A stretch of 64,000 nt of DNA, taken from Rhodoferax sp. GW822-FHT02A01 (lineage in GTDB: Bacteria; Pseudomonadota; Gammaproteobacteria; Burkholderiales; Burkholderiaceae_C). The stretch lies in NCBI RefSeq assembly GCF_038784515.1, contig NZ_CP152376.1, positions 248,001 to 312,000 of the forward strand, read 5' to 3'. Both the position numbers and the translations under genes were made by a program. The notes under the pieces were generated by a model, which saw nothing but the letters and a program-made list of their open reading frames with translations, was not told the origin of the DNA and searched no databases. Below, in pieces: positions 35,094 to 44,800 of this stretch; the first letter of the stretch is position 1; each line of letters opens with the position of its first letter.

Positions 35094-35145
35094 GCAGGGC
35101 GACATGCACTGTGGCTTTTCTTTCGGGATCGCCATTGTGCCCTGC
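35094..35145 (+). ncRNA. Structured metK leader hairpin (candidate cis-element)
   Basis: In the 179-bp gap before metK, GCAGGGC (35094-35100) can pair perfectly with GCCCTGC (35139-35145). Inside, TGGC (35112-35115) pairs with GCCA (35131-35134). It ends 83 bases before the metK ATG. It does not match the SAM riboswitch classes I can recall. It could be a regulatory leader or chance. Confidence 0.35.
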
Positions 35146-35228
35146 CAATTTGGCCAATCTGCTAAAGCGTTCGCTGCAAGCCCAAAAGCCCAAGCAACGC
35201 AACTTGTTGAACTTTTGGAGAACTTTTT

Positions 35229-36410
35229 ATGGCGAACGACTTCCTCTTCACTTCCGAATCCGTATCCGAAGGCCACCCCGACAAGGTTGCCGACCAGATT
35301 TCCGACGCGATTCTCGACGCAATCTTCAAGCAGGACCCGCGCAGCCGTGTGGCCGCCGAGACGCTGACCAACACCGGTCTGGTCGTGCTGGCAGGTGAAA
35401 TCACCACCAATGCACACGTCGACTACATCCAGGTCGCGCGCGACACCATCAAGCGCATCGGCTACGACAACACCGAGTACGGTATCGACTACAAGGGTTG
35501 CGCCGTGCTCGTGGCCTACGACAAGCAGTCCAACGACATCGCCCAAGGTGTGGACCATGCCTCCGACGACCATCTCAACATCGGCGCCGGCGACCAGGGA
35601 CTGATGTTTGGCTACGCCTGCAACGAAACGCCCGAGCTGATGCCTGCGCCCATCCACTACGCCCACCGCCTGATGGAGCGCCAGGCCCAGTTGCGCAAGG
35701 ATGGCCGCCTGCCTTTCCTGCGTCCCGATGCCAAGAGCCAGGTGACCATGCGCTACGTGGACGGCAAGCCCCACAGCATCGACACCGTGGTGCTGTCCAC
35801 CCAGCACAGCCCGGACCAGTCCGAAACCTCCACCAAGATGAAGGCCAGCTTCACCGAAGCCATCATCGAGGAAATCATCAAGCCGGTTCTGCCCAAGGAA
35901 TGGCTGAAGGACACCAAGTACCTGATCAACCCCACCGGCCGTTTCGTCATCGGCGGCCCGCAAGGTGACTGCGGCTTGACTGGCCGCAAGATCATCGTCG
36001 ACACCTATGGCGGCGCCTGCCCGCACGGCGGTGGCGCGTTCTCCGGCAAGGACCCATCCAAGGTGGACCGTTCTGCTGCCTACGCTGCACGCTATGTCGC
36101 CAAAAACGTGGTGGCAGCCGGACTGGCGCGCCAGTGCCAGGTTCAGGTGGCCTACGCCATCGGCGTGGCCCGCCCCATGAACGTGACGGTCTACACCGAA
36201 GGCACGGGCGTGATCCCCGACGAGCAGATCGCCAAGCTGGTCAACGAACACTTCGACCTGCGTCCCAAGGGCATCATCCAGATGCTGGACCTGCTGCGCC
36301 CCATCTACGAAAAGACGGCTGCCTACGGCCACTTTGGTCGCGAAGAGCCCGAGTTCACCTGGGAACGCACTGACAAGGCCGCGGCACTGCGCGCAGCGGC
36401 GGGCCTGTAA
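35229..36410 (+). CDS. metK: S-adenosylmethionine synthetase
   Basis: 393-residue enzyme making SAM from methionine and ATP. Signatures: [49 protein letters not shown]. The start has GGAG eight bases upstream. A leader of up to 179 bp with a possible hairpin precedes it. The GT9 gene follows after 6 bp. Confidence 0.98.
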   Translation: MANDFLFTSESVSEGHPDKVADQISDAILDAIFKQDPRSRVAAETLTNTGLVVLAGEITTNAHVDYIQVARDTIKRIGYDNTEYGIDYKGCAVLVAYDKQSNDIAQGVDHASDDHLNIGAGDQGLMFGYACNETPELMPAPIHYAHRLMERQAQLRKDGRLPFLRPDAKSQVTMRYVDGKPHSIDTVVLSTQHSPDQSETSTKMKASFTEAIIEEIIKPVLPKEWLKDTKYLINPTGRFVIGGPQGDCGLTGRKIIVDTYGGACPHGGGAFSGKDPSKVDRSAAYAARYVAKNVVAAGLARQCQVQVAYAIGVARPMNVTVYTEGTGVIPDEQIAKLVNEHFDLRPKGIIQMLDLLRPIYEKTAAYGHFGREEPEFTWERTDKAAALRAAAGL

Positions 36411-36416
36411 ACGGCC

Positions 36417-37652
36417 ATGAAACTGCAGACACAACGCTTCATCGACCGCTGGGTTGGCCAGCTGCTGTGCGGGCTTGTGTCTGCCTGGGTGTGTTTCACA
36501 GGATTTTTCTCCGGTCCGGTAAAACCGGTCCGGAGCCCAAAAAACATTCTGGTGATCCTGCTCTCCGAAATGGGGAGCATCGTGCTGGCCGGCCCCATGT
36601 TTGCGCAGATCCGCCGTCAGTACCCGGGCGTGAACGTCCACATCCTGCAGCTCAAGAAGAATCAGGAAGTCTCCAAGCTGCTGCAACTGACCGAACCGCA
36701 GTACCTGCACAGCCTGGACGACAGCTCCGGTGCTTCCCTGATCAGCGACATCCTGTCCGTCAGCGGCAAGATGCGTAGCCTCGGTCTGGATGCGGTCATC
36801 GACTGTGAGTTGTTTTCGCGCGTAAGCGCCCTGCTGTCTTTCACCACCGGAGCGCCGGTGCGGGTCGGCTTTACGCCGCATACCCAAGAGGGTCTGTACC
36901 GCGGCAGCTTCATCAACCACGCCATTCCCTACAACCCCTACCAGCACATCAGCAAGCAATTTCTGTCGCTGGTGGACGCGCTGGAGTCCGCCGGTAGCGT
37001 TCCGCGCAACAAGGCTGCGGCGATACGCGCCCTGCCCCCCGAAACCGAGCTGAGCGTCGATTTTTCCGCCGCGGAGTTGCAGACCTACCAGGCACAAGTG
37101 CACCGCGACCACCCGGTCACAACGCAACGTCCTCTGGTGCTGATGTATGCCGGTGGCGGCATCCTGCCCGAGCGCGCCTGGCCGGCCTCGCATTACGCAC
37201 GTGTGGCACAAGGCTTGTGTGGCAAGGGCTATGCCGTGGGCCTGATCGGACTGAAGGACGATGCCCAATTGGCCAAGGACCTGCTGGCGCAAATCCAGAG
37301 CGACGCCTGCCTGGACCTCACCGGCTACACCCGCAGCATCCGCGAGTTGCTGATGCTGTTCCACTCTGCCCGTTTGCTCATCACCAATGATGGCGGTCCT
37401 GGCCACTTCGCCACCCTCACCCCGATCCAGACCATGGTGTTTTTCGGGCCGGAGACCGGTAAGCTGTACGGCCCGTTGGGCAACCGCAATCTGGTACTGG
37501 AGAGTGGCATTGCCTGCTCCCCCTGCCTTACCGCCTACAACCATCGCCTGACCTTCTGCGACGGCGATAACCAGTGCCTCAAACGCATAGCGCCCGATCC
37601 GGTACTGGACCAGGCTTTGCAATTTCTACAGGGCACCGCCCTTTCTTCATGA
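36417..37652 (+). CDS. GT9 glycosyltransferase (heptosyltransferase-like)
   Basis: 411-residue GT-B glycosyltransferase of family 9, used for LPS core sugars. An N-terminal hydrophobic stretch (about residues 14-31) precedes the domain start (KNILVILLSEMGSIVLAGP). The C-terminal half has the donor-site region TNDGGPGHFATLTPIQTMVFFGPE and a Cys cluster (ACSPC, FCDGDNQC). Its end overlaps the GtrA gene (ATGA). Sugar and acceptor are unknown. Confidence 0.85.
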   Translation: MKLQTQRFIDRWVGQLLCGLVSAWVCFTGFFSGPVKPVRSPKNILVILLSEMGSIVLAGPMFAQIRRQYPGVNVHILQLKKNQEVSKLLQLTEPQYLHSLDDSSGASLISDILSVSGKMRSLGLDAVIDCELFSRVSALLSFTTGAPVRVGFTPHTQEGLYRGSFINHAIPYNPYQHISKQFLSLVDALESAGSVPRNKAAAIRALPPETELSVDFSAAELQTYQAQVHRDHPVTTQRPLVLMYAGGGILPERAWPASHYARVAQGLCGKGYAVGLIGLKDDAQLAKDLLAQIQSDACLDLTGYTRSIRELLMLFHSARLLITNDGGPGHFATLTPIQTMVFFGPETGKLYGPLGNRNLVLESGIACSPCLTAYNHRLTFCDGDNQCLKRIAPDPVLDQALQFLQGTALSS

Positions 37653-38143
37653 GCGATGCATCTCCCTTGCGGCGGGGCGCACTCGCTCTGCTGCGCTGGC
37701 TGGAAAAATTCCGCTACATCAAATTCGGCATCGTCGGTGCCAGTGGCACGGTGGTCAATCTGCTGGTGCTGCATTTCGGCCACGAGTACCTGTTCACGGC
37801 CATGGAGCCGCCCGGCAGCAAACCCTATGCCTCGCTGGCCTTTGCCATTGCGGTTGCGACGCTCAACAACTTCACCTGGAACCGGCTGTGGACATGGTCT
37901 GATCGCGTCAAGGCTGCAGAACTGGCCCACCTGGAAGACACCGAACAGTTGCACGTCAACCAGTTGACCCGGGAATTCGGCAAATACGCAGCCGCCTCCG
38001 CTTTTGGCAGTGCACTGCAATACGTGCTGACCCTGGTGCTGACCGGCTACATGGATTACCGCCTGGCCAACGTCATTGCCATCGTGGTGGCCAGTGTGAG
38101 CAACTTCCTGGCCAATGACTATTGGACGTTCAAGCGTCGCTGA
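37649..38143 (+). CDS. GtrA family membrane protein
   Basis: 164-residue protein with four predicted membrane helices (for example FGIVGASGTVVNLLVLHFG and LANVIAIVVASVSNFLANDYW), typical of GtrA. Family members are thought to move or flip lipid-linked sugars. The ATG overlaps the GT9 stop. The ArnT-like GT39 gene follows 18 bp later, so it may supply that enzyme with its polyprenyl-sugar donor (inference). Confidence 0.88.
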   Translation: MSDASPLRRGALALLRWLEKFRYIKFGIVGASGTVVNLLVLHFGHEYLFTAMEPPGSKPYASLAFAIAVATLNNFTWNRLWTWSDRVKAAELAHLEDTEQLHVNQLTREFGKYAAASAFGSALQYVLTLVLTGYMDYRLANVIAIVVASVSNFLANDYWTFKRR

Positions 38144-38161
38144 AGCACACTGAAGGCAATC

Positions 38162-39934
38162 ATGCCCCATCTGCGCACCCTGCTCCACCCCGCCGTGCTG
38201 TGGGCCGCTTTGTTGCTGCTGGTAGTGGTCACCTATCTTTTCGGACTCGGCGGCCCGTTTGCGCCCACCAACGGCGACGAAATGGTGTACATCCACATTG
38301 CGCGCATGACGGCCGAAAGCGGCCACTGGTTGCCACTGCAAAGTGAGTTGCTGGGCACGCGCAATACCAAGCCGCCGCTACTGATCTGGCAAGGCATCGC
38401 AGCCAGCGGCTGGGGCCAGCACTGGAATCTGGTGGCTCTGCGGCTACCCAGCATCTTCTACACGTTTGCCACCACGGCTTTACTGGGCTTCTTCACCTGG
38501 CGCATGAGTGGCAAGCGTCGCACCGCCTGCCTGGCTGCCGTGTTGTACCTGTTGTACTTCTCTACCTTCCGCTATGGCCGCGTCTATTTGACGTCCGCGC
38601 CGGAGACCTTCTGGCTAGCGCTGCCGATGTGGTGGCTGATGTGGCTGCAGGCAAAGCAGCGCAGTCCCGGAGCCAAAGGCCCAGATGTACCGGCCGCCTT
38701 GGGTTGGATTGCTTACTCATTGATAGGGGTGGCTTTCGGGCTGGGCGCAGCCTACAAATCCTTTGCCCTGTTGGCACCGGCCAGTGCGGCGCTGTGGTGC
38801 GCAACACTCTGGGGTACGCCATGGCAATGGCGCAACGTCGTGCGCGCTACGGCTGGCGTGTGCTGGAGCGCCTTGCTGGGCCTGGGCATTTTCTGCCTAT
38901 GGTTCGTGCTGGACCCGGATCCATCCGCGGTGTGGAACGAATTTGTTCTGGCAGAGAACGTCGGCAAGATGTCCAACCAGATGGGCTACTGGCAGGCCGC
39001 CATCAATGGCCCCTATCCCATGTGGCAACAACTTCTGGCCTACCCTGTGAATGCCGGACTGCTGGCACTCACAGGTCTGGGCTTTTGCTGGCTCATCTTC
39101 AAGTGCCTGGTACGACCCGGCCGGCTTGCACCACTGACGGCTTCACAACGGGTACTGGTCGTGTGGCTCGTCGTATGGCTGATCGTGTTCACCATTCCCA
39201 GCCAGCGTTCCGAACGCTATGTCATCCCCGCCATGCCTGCATTGGCCATTGCCATGGCCCTGCTGTGGCAGCACATCGGGCGCATCTGGTCGATTGCCAC
39301 CTTGCTGCTGATTGCGCCTGCGCTGGTCATGCTGGCGCGCATCGCATGGGTGATTGACGACATGGGCGCAGGCTCTGAATGGCTCAGTGACTCCACCTTG
39401 GCCGTGGCGGGACTGGGCCTGCTGGCGGTATTTCTGGGTCTGTTCAACGCACGCTGGACACGCAATGCCAGTCTGGTGGCCTGTGCCACAACCTACGCCT
39501 GCTTCAACCTGATGGTGGCCCCGCTGTCCCATCCGGATGCCGACTACCCCAGCGCGGTGATTGCCTCATTGCAAGACAAGCGCGTGGCCGTGCCCAACGG
39601 GTTTACCGGCCAGTACGAGAACTACCACTTTGTACTGGGCCGCGCCCGCACCATTCCCTACGATGCAGAAGGGCGCAACACCGGCGAGTTGTACCCGGAC
39701 ATGCCCGCACCACAGCGGCTGGAGCGCCTGCTCAACGAGTTTGATGCTGTGGTCTGGCTGCAGGACGACGATGACCAGGAAGAGCCCACCTGCATGCCAC
39801 ATTGCACCTTGGTGGCACAGCGCTGGCATGTCCTGAGTCGCCACAAGTCGGGCGACATCACCTGGGACAACATCTGGTACCCGCAGGAGTGGCTGTTCAG
39901 TCGCGAGTGGCTGCTGGTGAAGTCGGGCGCTTGA
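38162..39934 (+). CDS. GT39/ArnT-like membrane glycosyltransferase
   Basis: 590 residues with many hydrophobic segments and a periplasmic C-terminal domain. The acidic loop after the first helix (NGDEMVYIHIARM) fits the catalytic D/E of PMT_2/ArnT enzymes, as does the KPPLLIW motif. Such enzymes transfer a sugar from a polyprenyl phosphate donor to lipid A, core or protein. It ends the metK-GT9-GtrA-GT39 run and overlaps the convergent gene by 38 bp. Confidence 0.87.
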   Translation: MPHLRTLLHPAVLWAALLLLVVVTYLFGLGGPFAPTNGDEMVYIHIARMTAESGHWLPLQSELLGTRNTKPPLLIWQGIAASGWGQHWNLVALRLPSIFYTFATTALLGFFTWRMSGKRRTACLAAVLYLLYFSTFRYGRVYLTSAPETFWLALPMWWLMWLQAKQRSPGAKGPDVPAALGWIAYSLIGVAFGLGAAYKSFALLAPASAALWCATLWGTPWQWRNVVRATAGVCWSALLGLGIFCLWFVLDPDPSAVWNEFVLAENVGKMSNQMGYWQAAINGPYPMWQQLLAYPVNAGLLALTGLGFCWLIFKCLVRPGRLAPLTASQRVLVVWLVVWLIVFTIPSQRSERYVIPAMPALAIAMALLWQHIGRIWSIATLLLIAPALVMLARIAWVIDDMGAGSEWLSDSTLAVAGLGLLAVFLGLFNARWTRNASLVACATTYACFNLMVAPLSHPDADYPSAVIASLQDKRVAVPNGFTGQYENYHFVLGRARTIPYDAEGRNTGELYPDMPAPQRLERLLNEFDAVVWLQDDDDQEEPTCMPHCTLVAQRWHVLSRHKSGDITWDNIWYPQEWLFSREWLLVKSGA

Positions 39935-40598
39935 GCCCTTTGTAACGCCTGTAGAGGGCGCGGACCAGCAGACCGTGCAGGAACAGCCACAGCAACGGGT
40001 CCAGCAATGCATCCCACAGATTGCCGGTCGGCAGCCGCGTGGCGGCATACAGCAGCAAGGCCGCAGGCGTCAGCCACCGGGTCAACCCCGCTTGCGCGCG
40101 CGACGCGCCTGAAAACACCCACGGCAGCAGCGCCATCAGCAGCAGAACCAGCAACAGCAAGGGGCTGAAACCCCAGGCATAGACCTGCCATGGAAGCACC
40201 GCAAACGTGTCCAGCAACAGCACATACCCCAGTGCCAACGGCACCAGCAGCAGCAAGCCAGGGCCCGCAGCTGGCGTGCTCGATTGGTGCGAAGGCGGGA
40301 ACAGACTGCGCCACAGCCACCAGCCGCACAACAACATGGCGGACAGGCTGGGTGCATGAAACGCCAGCCCCAACCAATAGTCTGGCGTGAGAGGTCCAGG
40401 CAACAGCGTCCAAGCCACCAGAACGGCGGCAACCACTCGACGGGTTCGCAGCGATAGGCGACAGGTCAACCCGACGCCCAAGGCGGCAAGTACCAGAGCC
40501 CAGCCAAGCGCCAAGCCAGCGTGCATGGCCCAGGCCACCGGCAGGGACGGAGTGCTGGTGGACAGCAGCGGAGACAGCCAGGACATTGCGGTACTCAC
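39897..40598 (-). CDS. Unknown multi-pass membrane protein
   Basis: 233 residues from a GTG at 40598 that overlaps the sialidase-like gene's stop (GTGA); an ATG at 40586 is the alternative. Six or more hydrophobic helices rich in Leu, Ala and Trp; no motif I can name. Coupling to the sialidase-like gene suggests that the two work together, perhaps on a surface glycan, but this is inference. Confidence 0.7.
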   Translation of the reverse strand: MSTAMSWLSPLLSTSTPSLPVAWAMHAGLALGWALVLAALGVGLTCRLSLRTRRVVAAVLVAWTLLPGPLTPDYWLGLAFHAPSLSAMLLCGWWLWRSLFPPSHQSSTPAAGPGLLLLVPLALGYVLLLDTFAVLPWQVYAWGFSPLLLLVLLLMALLPWVFSGASRAQAGLTRWLTPAALLLYAATRLPTGNLWDALLDPLLWLFLHGLLVRALYRRYKGLKRPTSPAATRD

Positions 40599-41776
40599 GG
40601 CGTTCCCTGCCCCGCAGCGGCAAAGCGCTGCCACGCAATGCTGCGACGGTGATCGGTATAGCTCAGCCACAGGGATCCGTCGGCCCAGGCCACGGCTGGG
40701 TAGGAATACTCATCCCCTTCAGTGCCGCGCGCCAATGTGGCTTGAGATAACCATTGCATGCCATCGGCAGAGCTGCTCAAGTCCAGCACTTGCCGTGAAT
40801 GGGCCGAGCTGTTGTGGGTCAACACCATCTGCCCGGGTGCCAACGCCAATCCGGCAATGGCTGCGTCCGGGTTCACCAAGGACAGGTCAGGTAGGTCACG
40901 CCAAGTCTGCCCCGCATCCAGGGTCTGTACCGCCGTGACGTGGCCGTCGGGGCGGTGATCTCGCATCAGGGCCACCCAGGCCGTTTCGGACTGGGGTAGC
41001 AGCGTGGGCTGCAACAGATACGGCCTTTGCGACATGCGCACCATACCCAGGAACTCACCATCGCGGTCAAAGCGCAAGGCCACCGGGTACTTGATGCCGA
41101 TTTCAAAATGGGCGGGCAGCAGCATGCCGCCATCCTTCAGAGGCAGCGGGTTGTTGCGCACTAGAAAACTGGTGTTCCACAACCAGGACAAGGGCAAAAC
41201 GCGCACCGGCTCAAACTCCATTGCAGCCAGCTGGTTGTCCGCACTACGCTGCACCAGATGCAGGATGCGCCCGGCGGCCCAGCCGCCCCAACCAGTGGCC
41301 ACCACAAACAGGTGCATGCGGCCTGACGCGTCCAGCCAGGCCACCGGATTGCCCAGTCGGCGCAGGCCAAAGCCGAGCTGCTCGCCCATGACATGGCGAT
41401 CCACCACGTAACGGGCCGCAAGCCATTGCTGCGTGTCCCGGTCGAATTGGGAAGCGGCTATCTGCACATTGGGTGCACTCTCACGGTCGCCGGCAAACCA
41501 GAAGGCCGTCAACACGGCCTTGCTGCCCGCAGGCATGGCCAGCAGATTGCTGGCATGGGCCGCCAGAGCGCCCTCGGGCATGGGAATTTTTCCGGACGCT
41601 ACCGGCTTGAGCGCATGCACGTCTACGGCCTGTTTGTCCGACGCAGTCGCGAACACGGCCTGCGCTGCGCCCGGTTCAGCGGGCCGCCGCCAAGTGTCCA
41701 GCCCCCAGGCAAGGCCCAGCACCAGCAAGGCCAGCACGCACCGGGCGGCCAGCGGAAGTGGGGCGCGGGAGGTCAT
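40595..41776 (-). CDS. Sialidase-like (BNR-repeat) protein
   Basis: 393 residues: an N-terminal membrane anchor or signal (about residues 11-26), then a six-bladed propeller-like domain resembling non-viral sialidases (COG4692 type). Asp-box-like segments include SADGMQWLS and TLDAGQTWRDL. The catalytic Arg triad cannot be confirmed by eye, so the activity is not established. It follows the DUF748 gene by 53 bp and is coupled to the membrane protein gene. Confidence 0.75.
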   Translation of the reverse strand: MTSRAPLPLAARCVLALLVLGLAWGLDTWRRPAEPGAAQAVFATASDKQAVDVHALKPVASGKIPMPEGALAAHASNLLAMPAGSKAVLTAFWFAGDRESAPNVQIAASQFDRDTQQWLAARYVVDRHVMGEQLGFGLRRLGNPVAWLDASGRMHLFVVATGWGGWAAGRILHLVQRSADNQLAAMEFEPVRVLPLSWLWNTSFLVRNNPLPLKDGGMLLPAHFEIGIKYPVALRFDRDGEFLGMVRMSQRPYLLQPTLLPQSETAWVALMRDHRPDGHVTAVQTLDAGQTWRDLPDLSLVNPDAAIAGLALAPGQMVLTHNSSAHSRQVLDLSSSADGMQWLSQATLARGTEGDEYSYPAVAWADGSLWLSYTDHRRSIAWQRFAAAGQGTP

Positions 41777-41829
41777 GCTTGCGTCTGGCCCAGACGGAGT
41801 TCTGCAAGGTGTGGCGGCAAGTGCATGGC

Positions 41830-44800
41830 TTAGTGATGCTCGATGTTCAGCTCTGCTCGTGGCTGCCAGTCGGCCTCGGTTGCCGAGGTCTTGGCAGCGC
41901 CCATGAACAGACGGTCAGACGGCAATTGTCGGGCAACCAGATAGTCCCGCACCGCGATGCTGCGGTTCAGGGCCAGTTCACGTACCGTATCGTCGTTGAC
42001 CACAAAACTGCCCAGCAGCAAAGCCTCCATCTCCGACTGCGGCAGATCCTTGGCAAAGCCCACCAGATTGCGCGGCTTCTTGATGTCCGAGCGGCGGTAC
42101 ACCTCCTTGAGCAGGGCTGGGTATTCCTCGGGCGTGACGGCAGTCACGGCGGTCACATCCTTGCCCGCGCTGGCAGCAACACGCCGCTTCTCGGCCAATA
42201 GCAGACCAGACAAGCGCTCGCGCTGGATGGCTTCTGCCTCACGCTCCAGACTGGCAGTGCCCACCACGGTCAGACGCAAGCTGGGCTTGTCTGCCAGTGC
42301 CTTGGCTACCTTGTCGAGGTTGGCCTGCGCGGCGGTGCTGATGTGTGTGGTGCCAGCGTCAAACGCAACGGTGCTGAGCTCGTCCGCGCCACCATCGCCA
42401 CTAAAGATTCCACTGATGAGATTGAACGGTGACGTAATGGCCTTGGCAATGATGTTGCCCACGATCTTCCAGACGATGGGCCAGACGCGGAACTGCGGGT
42501 CGTTGAGCGAGCCGCTCAACGGCACGTTCAGGTCAATCACTCCATTGCGGTCCGCCAGCAGCGCCACCGCCAGCTTGACCGGCAGGCGGTTGGTCGCGCC
42601 TTCGACTTCATCACCAAAAACCAACTGGTTCAGGATGATGTTGTTGCTGGCCTGCAATTGCCCATCCGGTGCCACGCTGTACTTCACGTCCACGCTGAGC
42701 TTGCCGCGCTCGATGCCGTAGCCTGCGTACTTGATGGCGTAGGAAGAAAGTGGCGAGAGCTCCAGGTCGCGCACTTTGCCGGTGATGTCCAGCGCCAACG
42801 GCTTGGCCAGTGGATTGACCTTGCCCGTGATCTCCAGGCTGGCGGTTCCTTCTGCACGCCCCCGCAGTTCCAGGTCCGCCATCTGCACACCGCCCTGCGG
42901 TGTCTGTGAACTGAAGCGGCTCAGACTGCCACCCAGCTCGGTCAGGCTGGCAGAGTAATTGGGCTTGATGAAACGGTCGGAGAACGCAACCCGACCATTG
43001 ACAAGTTTGATGGTGCCGATGTCAATGACCGGGTCCATTGGAGAAGCCCTGGGAGCGGACGCGACAGCTGCTGGCGACGACGCAGCGGCGCTTGCCTGGG
43101 GTGCCGCACCTTGCGCGGGTACCGGAGGGCCTACATCTTCGGGACGAACAATGTCCTGCAGCACCAGACGCCCTTCCGGGCTGATGATCAATCGCGCATA
43201 GAAGTCAGACAGGGAGACCTCACGCACTTTCAGTCGCAGCGGCACACCGGGCGCCATAGTGAATTCAATGCCGGGAACGGACAAGGCCTTCCAGTTCAGC
43301 AGCTCTTCAGACGTCGCAGATAGGGGCTGCGCCTTGGCCGTGCTGGCTCCGCTCTGGGCAGCGCTGGCTGCGGCGGGCGCCACGGTGGGATACAGGCTGT
43401 TGAGCACAAGCTCTTCCACCGCCGCATCGCCACTCACCTGCACCTGCGGCCCAGCGGGCAGACTGGCATAGCGCACCTGGCCCTTGAAACTGGTATCGGC
43501 CCGCAGCAGATCCAGCCGCAACTGGCTCATCACATAAGGCGCCACCGCCTGCAATGGCAATTGCGAGGCTTGCAGCGCACCCTGTGCTACCAGTGGATCC
43601 CACATCACGCTACCGTCAAAGCGCAGAGTGCCCGGCTCGGTGCGTGCGGAGCGGACCTTGGCCGACAGCGTCAGCGGCACTGGCTTCTTGCCGTCGGGCG
43701 AGAGATTTTTGGCGTGCGACTGCAAGGCGGACAGCTCCAGGAAAACCGTTTTTTGCGGTACCTTGTCCACATAAGTTAGCGTGCCGTCGTCCAGCGCGAA
43801 GTCATTGAGCCGCAGCATCCAGGCCGGTCCGGCCTTGGTGGCAACCGTCTTCTGGGTTGGCGGTGTCTTGGGGGTGACCGGTGGCTTGAGCCAGTGACTG
43901 AACATCCATTGCCCGTCATCGTCGCGCTGCACACGCAGCTTGGGGCTGCTCAGAGCCAGGCTACCCAAGGTCACACTGTGCTTGCCCAGATCCGCCGCCA
44001 CCTGGGTCAGCTGCAACAGTTTGAAGGACGGCAGGTCCTTGGCACGCATGTCGGTGTTGCCTGCAGGCGGCAGCAGTGCAAAGTCATGGGCGGCCAGGCG
44101 GGGTGCGGAAAACTGCACCTCACCGCCCTTCCAGTTCGCCAGCAATTCGCCTTCCAGCATGCCTTGCACCTGAGGCACCAGGTAGGGATTCAGGTAAGGT
44201 GCCGCCAGCGTGAGCGCCAAGTCGGACACACGGGCCTTGACACTGCCGGTTGCGTCCGTGGCTTCGCCCTGCAGTGCAATCCCGGCAGGCTTGCCCTTCT
44301 TGGCATCCGGCGCCTGCAATTGCGCCGATGCGTCAAACTTTGCCGGGGCCTCAAAAGGCCAGTGCACATCGCGCACCGTGATGTGCGTGTCGGTGAGTGC
44401 CAGCTTGGCCACCGGCACCGTGCTTTCGTCCGTGAAGCGCACCTGCCCGCCCTTCAACTCCAGCTTGTCCAGTGCCACCTTCCACGGATTGGCGGTGCTG
44501 GTGGCAGCCTTATCCGGTGCGGCCTTGGCAGCGGGCTTGCTGTCGCCAACGCCAGGCAATACCAGCTCCCCGGCATGGTTGCGTGCGAGCACGACATGGG
44601 GGCCTTCAATATCCAGCGACTCCAGCACCAGCGACTGCTCCAGCGGACGCAAGTCCTTGAGCTTGGCCCGCACAGCATCGATGGCCAGCAGTTCACCTCC
44701 CGCCTTGTCCGCCACGCGCAGCTTGGAGACTGCCATGTCTCCCGACAGTGTCACCTTGGTAGTGGGGGACTGCTCGAAGGCCAGCTTGAGGTCGCTGTCC

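Noticed and set aside
35050..35228. Known SAM-II or SAH riboswitch before metK
   Set aside because: The sequence and pairing do not fit the pseudoknot patterns of those classes as I recall them; left as an unassigned structured leader.
35088..37622. An 844-codon open frame on the minus strand across metK and the GT9 gene
   Set aside because: It is the antisense shadow of two clearly real genes in GC-rich DNA; its translation is rich in Gln, His, Gly and Val and has no domain signature.
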